The position numbers were made by a program, and so were the translations under genes. A model generated the notes under the pieces. The model saw only the letters and a list, made by a program, of their open reading frames with translations. It did not search any database and was not told the origin of the DNA. A stretch of DNA of 59,413 bases. Origin: Fragilaria crotonensis. Taxonomy: Eukaryota; Bacillariophyta; Fragilariophyceae; Fragilariales; Fragilariaceae. Of this stretch, positions 1 through 10,484 are shown piece by piece. The number at the start of each line of letters is the position of its first letter. The stretch's first letter is position 1. The DNA lies in assembly GCA_022925895.1 (NCBI GenBank), contig JAKSYS010000379.1, positions 1 through 59,413 on the forward strand, in the 5' to 3' direction.

Positions 1-644
1 GAGAGCTGACATGGCCCAATGTGTATTCGCATTGTTTCTATCGATACAACAACAGTCTACATTAATGCCATCAAATCAACATTTTATGCAAACGCCACAG
101 TCTTCGGGCTTCAGACCTGCTGGAAGATGTTGGAAGAGTCACAGAAGTCACAGTCCTTGTATCAAGTCATACATACATCAATTCATGCGTAGAAATCACA
201 GCATGAAAGCAACGTGCGCGACCCCGGATGGCGAAAAAAACGGGCCACCTGCAGAATTGAGGACCTACAGCAGGATTCATTCCCAAGGTTTTGTGAACTG
301 CAAACTGCACACACGCGTCCCCCCACCCCCCAGCAATAACTTTGAAGCAGGAGCAGGGTTCGCCCTGCCCCCCACACGTTAACGCAATTTCAACAACCCA
401 TCGACGAGGAAAATGACGAGAAAACGTCCGAAGTGGGTGGAAAGGATAAGGAATGACGGCCATAGACAGCATTTGTGATATTCTCGATCCTGCGCCGACG
501 GCTTCCAAAACATATTTGTCGCAGATTGGGAGGGGTGAGGGGAGGGGGTGACAAGGGGTGTCCGTACTCATGCGTGTTGCTGAGATTTTTGCTGCAGGAA
601 CAGAGGCAACAAATCGATCGATCGCTGGTTGCTAAGGAAGCCAC
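1..644. other. No recognisable gene; upstream flank of the first oxygenase gene
   Basis: Open frames on both strands here are short, overlap each other and resemble no protein family I know. A G-rich run lies at 531-560. The last hundred bases may hold the promoter of the gene starting at 645, but I see no clear core promoter motif. Confidence 0.5.
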
Positions 645-1778
645 ATGACAAGGAAGTTTACGACCATGATGATAATCTATCTTGGCTCCATTATTCTTTT
701 CCCTTGTGTCTCTGGCCTGTCGCAAGTGGGCTATCAACATCACGGGACTCCATTTCGCACGCAACGTTATCAAAGTTCAAGTCTAAAAGGCGCCTTGGCA
801 CTTCAAAGCGAGCTCGATGGCCTCGATCTCGGAGGATGCCACGGCATGCTTCATGCCTCTGGAATTCGACAGATTTCGGACATTAAGGCACTCACGTCAT
901 CCATGATGGTGGACATGAGAGCAAGTGACAAGGACCTCACCAACCTTGTGCTCGTCGCAGATAGCCTAAGAGGATGCGAAATTGCTGTACCTCAGCTTTC
1001 AAGCGCGCTTCACGGTGCATTCACGCGACAATCTCTTACGTTCAGTCCGGGATCTGGAATCCAGGTGCCAAAGCCAGACTTCTGCATGGAAGTCGTATCC
1101 GAAGAACATGATGTATTCAAAGGAAGGTTGTTTACCGAAGAGCAATGCCTGCAGATCAATCGAATGGCGGAGTATCACGCGTACTCAACCCAACATGATG
1201 ATGGATGGACTAACAAGGTTTACACCCTTACAGCTCAGCACTTATTGTGCAAGGATGTGCCAGGATTACCGTCGCTGATCAAAGATGTCTTTCAGCACCT
1301 TTTTCGCGACTTGTATAAGCTATTGCAAGGTCGGATCCGTCCAGGCACAATATGTTTTGAAAACAGTGGCGAGCCGCACCTCGTCAAATACAACGGTCTA
1401 GCGAAAGGGACGGAACTGCACAAGGACAACCTGAGTATGTATACATCACAGTGAATTGCATGCTCTCTGATACCCAGGATTTTGAAGGTGGTGGAACCTA
1501 CATCAAGGCCCTTGATCGAACCATACAGTTGACTCAAGGCGAAATGTTGATTCATCTCGGTGATCTTGAACACGCTAGCAGAGATCACTTTGGGTGTTCG
1601 TCGTCTGATGATTGCATTTCTTATGCGAATGGGAAGACGAGGAGCTAAACAAGGTCAAAGTGGAGGAGGCGAGGGACTATATTCGCCCAATCCAAGCGCC
1701 GAATGCATTGCTGTTTTAAACGCATACTGCACGAACGTGATCCATTCAAAATACTTCTGTGAACCGACAGCAGTCTGA
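645..1778 (+). CDS. Fe(II)/2-oxoglutarate oxygenase, prolyl-4-hydroxylase-like, frameshifted
   Basis: The product should be a non-haem iron dioxygenase using 2-oxoglutarate; its substrate is not predictable. The ATG at 645 gives a hydrophobic N-terminus (MIIYLGSIILFPCVSG), suggesting a signal peptide or anchor and secretory location. The catalytic core is at the C-terminal end: an HxD iron motif (ELHKDN, about 1411-1430), a glycine-rich DFEGGGTYI, a distal histidine (LEHAS, about 1563-1577) and a family-like VRRLMIAFLMRMG strand that supplies the 2OG-binding arginine. These blocks lie in frame 3, then 2, then 3 again, with single-base shifts near 1432 and 1580. A 17-bp GT-AG gap at the first shift is too short for a normal intron and would delete core residues. 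The gene is either decayed or affected by consensus errors. The family call is firm; integrity is not. Confidence 0.75.
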
Positions 1779-1827
1779 ATTGAGAGCCTGACTTTGAATA
1801 GTATTTTAAGCGATAACACCTTATCTA

Positions 1828-4069
1828 TTAGTCAGACAACTCGATAATCTCCTGCTGAATTCTATGAAGGTAGTCGTCATCCTCTGAAATCGACACTTCT
1901 CGAGCAACTGGAGACGTGACCCTGGGTCGCGTACTCTTCCTGATCAAAGCAGAAGGGTTGACTTTCGTCGCCACAACCTCATTAACCAGGTTAAGCTTTT
2001 CACGCAGTTGGCGCACTCTAACCTCAAGGGGCTCCTCCTCCTCCTCCTCAGAATCAGACGAGTTTGCGCCTTGTGAATTAATGCACTTTTGCCCGCACGC
2101 CATGCCGAAATCTTTGCTGCTTTGCGAGTCCAACGTAGCTGAGCGCCCTTCTGGTTTTCTTGAGAGCATGGCAATCTCGATGTCCAAACTGTCTATACTT
2201 TCTCGTGCCGGGGCCGATGGACGGGGATGCTTTCTGCCTGGATTCCGAATGCTTCCAGGGACTGAGCGACCTGCAAATCCTGGTGAGGGACTCGTGGAGG
2301 GCATAAGAAGGCTCGGTGATCCTCTAATCTCACTAATTTTCCAAGATGTGCAGGGACCCAAAAGCGGGCGCTGCTTTGGTGATGAAGCGTGGTCAGATTT
2401 ACTCGACTCGATCTTCGAAGGAAACGACCCGTCACTTTCATCAGACGATGGTGATGGTGAGTCGAGAAGATCAATGGCTTCGGCAGAAGGTATGGAAGGC
2501 GTGTCCTTCGATAAAGTGCGACTTGTCAATGTTTGTGTCTCTGGGAGCTTGGGATGTGCCGCAAAAACCACGTTCGTTGATTCGGGATCACCCTGTTCAA
2601 CGATGGTTGTTTCTTCTTGAGAACTGGAAATGTCCGCATCACAGTTTGGAAGGTTCTCCGTCAATGTAGCGCGAGGCGGTGAGCCCGTAATCACGGAATC
2701 GTCGCCACCCGCCATGAAAGTATAGTACACTTCTAGGGCCCTCAGTTCTCCCACTCTTTGGGTACCTGTTTCCAAATCAGCCAATAAATTTTTGCCATCG
2801 GATACATTGAGGCCATCCAATGCACGAAAGAGTGCATCTGGTGTTGGGTACGCATGAACAAGTGGGGGGACAGTGGAGTTGGAAATTCTGGGGATTTGCT
2901 TGAGCATCCTACAAAAGATTCCGCCAATGGTCTTGGTGCCTTCTTCCCGGTCCTTTTCAACCTTGCATTTGAGCTCGTTGTAAGTAATAAACCTGGATGC
3001 TCCAAATGGTGGTAATGGCGGCGTGTCGAAAACCATCTCCTCAAAGGACCTTCTATCACTAGTATGTCTCTTTTTAATGCTCATTCGTCTTCGCTTTCGA
3101 TTTACTCCTGAAGATGAAAAGGTTGGCAACGATGAACTTGAAGTCACACCATCAGAAAATGCGGATGGGAAAGCCCGTTGCAAAATCCGTCGATGAACAC
3201 TTTTGAGGAATCGAACTGTTTCCTCCAAATGCCTGGTCCGCACTACTTGAAAGTCGAGCTGTACCCGAGTTTCCATCATTGCCATGTGTAACGATTCATG
3301 AGAGCAGTTGGAAACTTCCTGGTGTCTCCTTCAACCAGCAAGATGACTTGGGCAACCCACAATGCTGCAACCGCAATCGCTGTTCCTTATATCGCGTGCC
3401 AAACAGGGAACCAGCCAAGTCGTTGACTTCCTTTCGCTCCACAATAGTTCCCAACATGATTTCGAGCGTTCCTGATCTTGCAATCCAGGCCATATCCCCA
3501 ATGGGCAAGTTTGTTTTCACTTGGTATACCACTCATTTGCAAATCCGCAAGCACTTTTCCCAGCCGTGTTCACGCCCGTCCACAATTAGAACGACTCTCC
3601 AGTCGCCGCTGGGTAGGATCAGTGATTCCGATTCCTTGACAGCATTTTGGTATGCCTTGAGTTTCTCAGAAGGCTTGGGGGCATCCATCTTTCCATCAGA
3701 AAGTGCTTTGTTTCGTGGCTTCAAATTCTTCGTTTTTGCTGTTGTGGTGGTGGAAGACTCGGCATCATTTGCCGTTGTACTTGCAGTTGTTGCGACAGAG
3801 GATGCTCTCGACAAGGCAATATTCATTTCCGTGGGCTTCGGGACAATGATTCGAGCCAATGAATCTCCCACTCCGCGGAGGGCCTTGGCTTCCTTCATAG
3901 TGGTTACGGCCGTGGGACACGCTTGAAGTGCTTTGGCTGCTTTTCGAACGGCAAATACAAATTTCGAACTCTGCGCCGTGCTCGCTTGTTCACACTTGTC
4001 ATAAAGTCGATCCAGGCCTTCTTGGTTGGCCGGATGCACGGCTTTCCTGCGGCTCTCAGTAGGTGCCAT
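1828..4069 (-). CDS. MUS81: Crossover junction endonuclease MUS81, with frame breaks
   Basis: MUS81 is the catalytic subunit of the XPF-family nuclease (partner EME1) that cuts branched DNA at stalled forks and recombination intermediates in the nucleus. The N-terminal segment (3533-4069) has the helix-hairpin-helix region (LRGVGDSLARIIV) and the VDGREHGWEK start of the nuclease fold. The next segment has the catalytic ERKEVNDLAGSL (ERKxxxD) and RYKEQRLRLQHCGLP. The third (1828-3285) has the RHLEETVRFLKSVHRRI helix and the C-terminal hairpin region (ISNSTVPPLV, YPTPDALFRAL). Between 3285 and 3555 the conserved blocks change frame several times, for example after QHCGLP and before HMAMMETRV, and one in-frame TGA occurs. 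After the usual C-terminus there is an extra disordered tail of about 280 residues, rich in Ser, Pro and acidic residues, with an IDLLDSPSPSSDESD motif. Confidence 0.92.
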
Positions 4070-4440
4070 GGTCCAGCCTCAATGTTTAACAAACGCCCAT
4101 CAGACAATTCTCAATCCGCGACCACGACACGTCTACACGATCTTCCAATTGAAAACAAAATGAGGAGTACGAGTACCTTGAAATCACGACAGAGGTACTG
4201 TACAGAAACTACGACGTACGTACAAAGAGCACGAGAAACGCCAGCGCACTTCGCGACGTATAACAATTTCTTGTGGAGAAATTGAACGGTTAACACGCAA
4301 CGGCGAATTTGAAATGGGGTCTATCATACAGTCTACAGCACTGGCATCACCAACGGGAGCATGATATGCATGGATCACCGGATCAGTCACCGTATGTATC
4401 TACGTATCTACCGGTAGCAGTACCGTTATGGTGAATGGTG
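4070..4440. other. Upstream region of MUS81, no gene seen
   Basis: This is the probable 5' flank of MUS81, which is read leftwards from 4069. It ends in palindromic TACGTA/TACCGGTA runs typical of intergenic DNA in this window. No coding signal was found. Confidence 0.4.
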
Positions 4441-4445
4441 ATCAG

Positions 4446-4989
4446 CGCCTTAATTTTGGGGCCAATCGCCTTTTTGAAGCCTTGAAAGAGCGCCTTAAAT
4501 AAGGTCCAGTAGATTCTACGCTACAAACATACCAAAACGTAGAATTGTACGTGCAAGTTTGTACGGAGAATTCTAGTAGCATAGTACGACAGTACTCCAG
4601 TAGGTAACAAACAACATACAGTAGAGATGGATACAGTACCCTCTTCTTCAGTACTCCAGTATATTGGTAGCCAGTACCTGGATGCTGTGCTAGGACTTGG
4701 AACTCAATTATTGCAGTGAAAAAGCTGAAACAATTGAAGTTACTTCCATGATTGTTCATGGGGAGGTGGGGGGTCTGTCAACAGTGTCACTTTCTTGATT
4801 GACTGACCTGGCTATAAGCATTGCAACTGGTCTCTACTGTTGTTAACCTTAACTCTAAATCCCCAAAACCCTAACCCCTAACCCCCACCGCCTTACACCG
4901 CCTTTTTCAAGGTCCAAAAAAGCGCCTATATTAACTTATTAAGGCGCTGCTAGGCGCGCCGGCCCGGTCGCCTTAAATAGGACACCCCT
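4446..4989. repeat. MITE-like element, copy 1
   Basis: This is the first of two related non-coding elements. Its right end reads CGCCTTAAATAGGACACCCCT, matching the inverted left end of copy 2 (5021). It shares with copy 2 a GCGCC-rich block with GGCGCGCCGGCC near the right end, a telomere-like CCCTAACCCCTAACCCCC stretch (about 4869-4886) and a TAGAATTGTACGTGCAAG-like segment. The left boundary, next to TGATCAG, is approximate. Confidence 0.6.
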
Positions 4990-5020
4990 GGTGATCAGTG
5001 ATCAGTGATCAGTGATCAGC
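4990..5020. repeat. TGATCAG short tandem repeat between two MITEs
   Basis: About four direct copies of TGATCAG separate the two MITE copies. A degenerate version (TGATCATTGATCATTG) follows copy 2 at 5390-5440, and a single TGATCAG precedes copy 1, as if the elements inserted into or duplicated this array. Confidence 0.75.
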
Positions 5021-5388
5021 AGGGGTGTTTAATTAAGGCGCCTGCCTTCCGTTAAGGCACAAACGCCTTCTATAGACCTCAAAATCGCGCCTTGCGACAT
5101 CACGTACGATCTACGAGGTCAACATACTAGCGTAGAAATCGTACGTGTAAAGCATAGTATGACAGAAGTAATAGCCTATCGTATTACTGTGCGAGATCCG
5201 CACTGTACCATCAGATACTAATGTACTGTCGCAATGTACCGTTGTATTTTACTACAGTAACACCTTAAAACCCTAGGTTTCCCAACCCCTAACCCCTGCA
5301 CCTTCTTGAGGTCCGAATTTGGCGCCTTAATTAAGTAATTAAGGCGTCAGTAGGCGCGCCGGCCGGATCGCCTGAATTATACACCCCT
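5021..5388. repeat. MITE-like element, copy 2 (about 368 bp)
   Basis: The element is bounded by inverted termini of the form AGGGGTGTxTAATTxAGGCG: left AGGGGTGTTTAATTAAGGCG, right ending CGCCTGAATTATACACCCCT. It has no coding capacity. It repeats the CCCTAACCCC run and the GGCGCGCCGGCC block of copy 1 in the same orientation. The transposase family that moves it is unknown. Confidence 0.65.
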
Positions 5389-5988
5389 GGTGATCAGTGA
5401 TCATTGATCATTGATCATTGAATCATTGATCATTCATGAGTTCATCAGTGAGAAGTTGTACCAGGTAGTTGCTGAATACTGCAATATGCAATTCTGCAAT
5501 ACGCTATTCTGAGTAGCTGCTCGCAGGGAATACCTTTTTTCGGTTTCAGTATGAAGTTTTTTTAGAATTTCGTAGTTAACTAACTCGCTAAATTGTAGTG
5601 CGGAGTGCAGCCGTATGCTGATGTAGCAGTACTTGTATGATACATACCGGTTATCATATCATAGTGCACAGGTTGGATCGAGTTCGGAGTTCGGATTCGG
5701 GCTTCGGAAAGCTAATCTCTGTAAAATTCTTCTGGCCGCAAAATCCTTGAACGCCAGTACTGAAGTATTATGCATACTTGTACCGGTACTCCAGAGGCAA
5801 GAGTACTACAAGTACGCGTACACTATTACATGTTACAAGTACTGTACAGAATAAACGGGACTCCGAGTAAACTCTCATGAACTGAGGCAAATTCTCGTAC
5901 AGGTATGCATAATATGTAATACACCTTGAATTATTGAAGTCGCGACATAATTCACTCATATAGCTTGGAGTCCTGTCTTGTGCCGGCC
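5389..5988. other. Intergenic, 5' flank of the prolyl hydroxylase gene
   Basis: It starts with the degenerate TGATCATTG array and continues with GTAC-rich DNA. No convincing gene or motif was found. The last part presumably contains the promoter of the gene starting at 5989. Confidence 0.4.
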
Positions 5989-7565
5989 ATGAACAATAAT
6001 CCAATGATCCGATTGCAGGTTCTCGTTATAGCTGCCGTTCTGGCAGGATATGCACTGGGCAGTAATGCGCCTCAAACTTGTTCGCTCGGTGGCATCGAGC
6101 CGGACCTTGACCCGGCGTTAAAGGAAATGACCTTTGACGTTGGTGATGGACCTGAAACATTTCTTGCCTACGTTCAGCCCGATGTTACAACATTTTACAA
6201 GGATATCGACCCCCCGGCATCCGAAGCCGTGACACCTAAATTTACTGGTTTCGGTGGGATGCTCGTAAACATGTCCAACAAGCCAGTGAGGTGCTCTTGG
6301 TACGTTCGGATGGGATACGTGTAGTTTTGCCGTAAAGCTCTTGGTCATTTCTGACAATTCGAAACCCCAGGGAGCCGTACGTGGGCGCAGATTCCTCGTT
6401 CATTGAGCTCATCAAGCCCTTCTCTTCTGGAGGAACTGCAACGTTTCCTGGTCATTATTTCATTTTTACTCCTGACGACGACCTCAGCAACATCTTGGTT
6501 CGCTTCACAGTGCAAGACTATCCAGAGAATGTATATGTGTACGATCCCTACCACGTCGAGGGGGACGAGGAACAGACGCAGAAGAATTTAGAAGAACTCA
6601 ATGAGATGGAAAAGGAAAGCTATCGCAAGATGCGCAAATCATACCTGTTCGGTCTCGAGTACAAGAAATTCACTGGTCGCTCTTACCTCGCCAACTATCC
6701 TCGTCCCAGACCCCCACATTTCATGTGGAGAGCTGACTACTTCAATCAGACACACTGGGTGACAACAAACGAAACTCGCTTTATTACCAAACCACCCCAG
6801 GAATCACTTCCCGAGCTCACACAGTTTGGCAAAGTTCGCGCGCTCCGCGACACTGATTCTCGACCCCTCGCCGTCTACCGCGAAGAAGGTGTATTCAACA
6901 TGACTCTCAAGGTCATTTCGTGTGCCCCTCGTGCCTTTGAAGTGCTGGACTTTTTGTCCGAGGTGGAAGTCCAGCACCTCTTGGACTTGGCCGCCGCCGA
7001 AACCCTGGCTATCAGTACAACCGGCGACGGCCAAACGGATAAGGATATTAGTGCCACACGAACCTCCTACAACTCGTGGTTGGACCGAGAACGGTCTCCG
7101 ATTGTTGATGTCATATACCGACGAGCGGCAGATCTCTTGCGAATCGACGAGGCGCTGTTGCGGTATCGTGGAGACGGAGAGTACCCCGACCTCGGAACCG
7201 ACTATTCTATTGCCGAGGCGCTGCAGCTCGTGCACTACGATCCCGATCAGGAGTATACAGCGCACCATGATTTTGGATATAATGAATTGAATGACCCTTA
7301 TCAAGCACAACGATTTGCGACACTGCTCCTGTACCTAAATGAAGGTATGCAAGGAGGTGCCACGAGCTTTCCTCGCTGGGTCAATGCTGAAACATTTGAA
7401 GAATTAAAGGTAGAGCCTCAAGTTGGCAAAGCAGTTCTGTTTTATTCACAGCTTCCTGATGGAAACATGGATGACTTCAGTCAGCATGAAGCTAAGAAGG
7501 TATTGGTTGGCGAAAAATGGTTGGTGAATCTATGGGTGTGGAGCCCTGTATATTCCAATAGTTGA
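5989..7565 (+). CDS. Prolyl 4-hydroxylase alpha-subunit-like 2OG/Fe(II) oxygenase, secretory
   Basis: This intact gene has one intron (6291-6370, 80 bp, GTGCTC...CCCCAG) and a predicted 498-residue product. The start is the ATG at 5989, giving MNNNPMIRLQVLVIAAVLAGYALG, a good signal peptide, so the enzyme should act in the ER/Golgi or outside the cell. The C-terminal double-stranded beta-helix has the iron motif HHDFGY (HxD), GGATSFPRW, the distal histidine in SQHEAKKV and the 2OG lysine in GEKWLVNLWVW. The N-terminal half (EPYVGADSSFIELIKPFSSGG, split by the intron) is not a known catalytic domain. Family members hydroxylate proline in collagen-like or cell-wall proteins; the substrate here is unknown. 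It is convergent with the P450 gene. Confidence 0.88.
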
Positions 7566-7971
7566 AGAACATCAATTACCGCCTGTAACATGAAGAGGAG
7601 GTGCTCACAGTCGTCTCGCATCATGATACCGTAGACATTCTCTACTAGAGTAGGAGTACTCGTCTACAAGTTCTGCACTACGTTTCATAACAGGATAACA
7701 GCGCTCAGAAAAGGACTTTTCATCTGAGGTTAGGCATCACGGCGTCATTCTTGACGATGAAACGCGCAGGGACACAACATACAACATGAAAATTGTACTT
7801 CCAGTGTTTCAGATGTAGATAACAACTGTAGGAATAGGAGTCGGAGCTTCGTCCCAAAGAGAGGTATCCAAAGTGTCTAGCAAAGAATACAAACCCATTG
7901 ACCCCTGCTTTCAAGCCCACGGCCGAGATGTTAAGGTTAGCAATCACTTTAGGACCAAATAATTTAACCCC
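7566..7971. other. Convergent intergenic spacer
   Basis: This is 3' flanking DNA shared by the hydroxylase gene (+) and the P450 gene (-). No coding signal or repeat family was recognised, apart from a short CTACTAGAGTAGGAGTACTC palindrome near 7641. Confidence 0.5.
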
Positions 7972-9713
7972 TCACAATCTCTTCTTTACCAACACAGTCA
8001 GCTGTTCTTTTGGAGTAACAGGAACTATGTACTGGTGTCGTGGATCTGTTTCTTTACAACCGAGCTCCGTCACGATTTCTTTCTCACTTTCAAAGTTGTA
8101 CCGCCCTGCCAACAACGCTAGGACAATCTTGCTTTCCAAGAGACTTAAGTGCTGACCCAGGCAATTACGAGGACCTTCCAAGAAGGGCAAGAACGTGTAG
8201 GGAGCAGGTTTTTTGTCTACGAATCTTGTGGGATCATAAGACATGGGACTGGGCCAGTACTTAGGGTTGTGATGTACTGCTTGGAGGTTGAGAGCGAGCG
8301 TCGAGCCCGCCGGGACCTGATATTCGCCCAAATCTAGATCCGACACGACACGACGAATGGTCATGGGAACAACCGAGTACTTGCGAAGGGACTCCTGTTG
8401 CGACGAGAGTGTTGAATGAATAATCAAGCTGCACGCAATTTTCGTGCGCACTACTCACTCACCTTCAGACATCCCTCGGAGTATACGAGTCCTGCAAGCT
8501 TGTCTCTCGAAGGCAGATCCGAGTCAACAGCCCAGTCCCTATCCCTTCCGAAAATGTTTTCACTCTCTTTTACCAATTCCTTCATCAAAGCAGGATCGGC
8601 CATCATTTCATATAGAGCCCAGGTCATCATGGAAGCACTCGTTTCGTGCCCAGCCAACATGAAGGTTTTGAATTCATCGCGTATCTGCTTCAGAGCACCG
8701 GCGGGAATGACATCGTACGTGGAGTGATCCTTCTCGTAGGCATCCAGGACCAAGTCTAAAATGTCGTCCCTTCTTGGTCTGCCTTCCCTTCTGTCCGTCC
8801 AACGATTCTGAATCAAGTTTGAAACATATGCATTCAGTTGACGAACATGATACAAGTGCAACCACCAGGAGGGTAGAAAGAAGCAGATTGCTCGATACGG
8901 GTGCCACACTCTTGTGTTGCACTCATCGACGATAGGCAGGTAGAGTTTTGCAAACGTGGAGTCTGATTCATCAAAAGAAATGCTCAAAAAGGTATTTGAA
9001 ATGACTTGTAGAGTCAGACATCGAAGTGCTTCAACAAGATCGACAGCTTTCCCTGTCTCCGCTGCGTCATCCAATGTTGCCATGAGACGCTGCACGGCCT
9101 TCAATGTGATTTGAGGGATTATGTCCAACACAGTGATGCGGAGCGCTGTACTCATCTTGAGACGCTGCTTCATCCAATCAGAATCTTCAGACGTGACAAT
9201 GCCCTTGCCGAGAATAACCATAAATGGTTGATAGGAGAAGCCCACATCCTTTTTAACAGCACTTATTTTCGACTGCAGAACCAGTTTCATGTGGTCAGGG
9301 TTGGATAATGACACCATGGTGCGTCCCATCAACGAGAAAGTGAATACTTCCCCGTACTGTTTATGCCACTGCATCATGGTGTCCCACGGTGTCTGAACGA
9401 TGAAAGCCAACGCGTGTCCAAAGAAAGGAATCGGCGAGTGCACGATCGGCATCTTGAGGGCGACCAGGCGAAATCTCAACTTCATATGCAACAACGTCAA
9501 GAACAAGGAGATTAATGATACTACGACCAAGGAGATAAGTTGCCAATCCACTTCAGTCGGTTTCTGAGTATCTATACTCATCTCACCAAACATGTGCAAG
9601 GCAGTCGATCCTATTGCGGAAAGTAGAAAGCCCAAAAGCGCAACAAGGACGCATTTCTCCGTGGTTCCGATGTGCATTGGTTGGTTTGCTTTTGACATGC
9701 CGCCACCATTCAT
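7972..9713 (-). CDS. Cytochrome P450 monooxygenase, membrane-anchored
   Basis: This intact gene has one intron (8395-8462, 68 bp, GTGAGT...CAACAG) and encodes about 557 residues. The N-terminus has two hydrophobic stretches (CVLVALLGFLLSAIG and LISLVVVSLISLFLTLL), implying an ER or plastid-envelope membrane anchor. P450 hallmarks occur in order: the I-helix oxygen-binding motif AGHETSA, the K-helix ExxR (ESLR, just after the intron), the PERF-like region DPTRFVD and the haem-binding loop FLEGPRNCLGQ with the cysteine ligand. It binds haem and would oxidise a small lipophilic substrate with electrons from a reductase. The CYP4/CYP97-like clan is my best guess and the exact family is not assignable by eye. 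There is no sign of truncation or frameshift, unlike several neighbours. Confidence 0.95.
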
Positions 9714-10199
9714 TTTCCTTGCACGTTGTTGGCAACAACACCTACCGACTAGATATCAAGGATGCTCAAGCTGTCAACAAATCTTTCCGTTTCTGTGGTT
9801 GCAAGTTGGAAGTTGGAAAGTTGGACGCTTCGGGTTTGGTTTACCTTGGTTCGTATTTGCAAACATTCAATCCGATGTGCCGATGTCCGATGACAAAGTG
9901 CTTGTTAGCAGTACGAATGCTAGCACTGCCAAATAGCCAAACTCTGGCTTCGTCATTGCTTTCCAATACATGACATCGCAAGTCTACTGGTAGACCCAGT
10001 AGAAGCATAGTAGTTGTACTTCTACCGGTGTACTAGACTACTGGACCTACAAGTACAAGTACCAGGTACTACGAGTACCATGGGGTAGTACCGGTACTTG
10101 TACTGTATCCAATTAATCATTGAATGTGGCACTCCAATGTCGTCAGCATACCACATTCCATACCGACGAGGCTACGAGTAGATGCAGGATGAATGGTTG
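9714..10199. other. Intergenic, upstream of P450 and left of the MULE composite
   Basis: No gene seen. It contains strongly palindromic GTAC/CCGGTAC-rich sequence at 9990-10110. The first 100-200 bases presumably hold the P450 promoter, which reads leftwards. Confidence 0.45.
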
Positions 10200-10236
10200 G
10201 GGATCCGATTAACTGTCACCTATTTTTCGTCATCGT
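10200..10236 (+). repeat. Left terminal inverted repeat of the MULE composite
   Basis: It starts GGGATCCGATTAACTG and ends TTCGTCATCGT. All 37 bases match the reverse complement of 19011-19047; the similarity stops abruptly on both sides. Confidence 0.85.
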
Positions 10237-10484
10237 ACGACACGTTACTTAAGGACCTTGTAGAAAATTTAGCTACAAGTGGAAGCTGTTCAAGATGGGA
10301 ATTTTGTTTCCTTTCCTCGACATATTTTCTCAATCAATTCACCACGCCTGCCCTCCCTGCTCTGAATTTGAATTCATGCACATATTCACGTACATAAATC
10401 TGATTTAAAATAAGAATAACTCTCCATTTTTTCACCGTACTGCAGCACCATTCCATTCATTGTTCCCACTCCTATTGTATTGAG

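Noticed and set aside
1433-1450. 17-bp intron in the first oxygenase gene
   Set aside because: Too short to splice, and its removal would delete residues of the conserved core; a one-base shift explains the frames better.
4865-4890. Interstitial telomere
   Set aside because: Only two or three imperfect CCCTAACCCC units, repeated at the same place in a second MITE copy, so they belong to the MITE.
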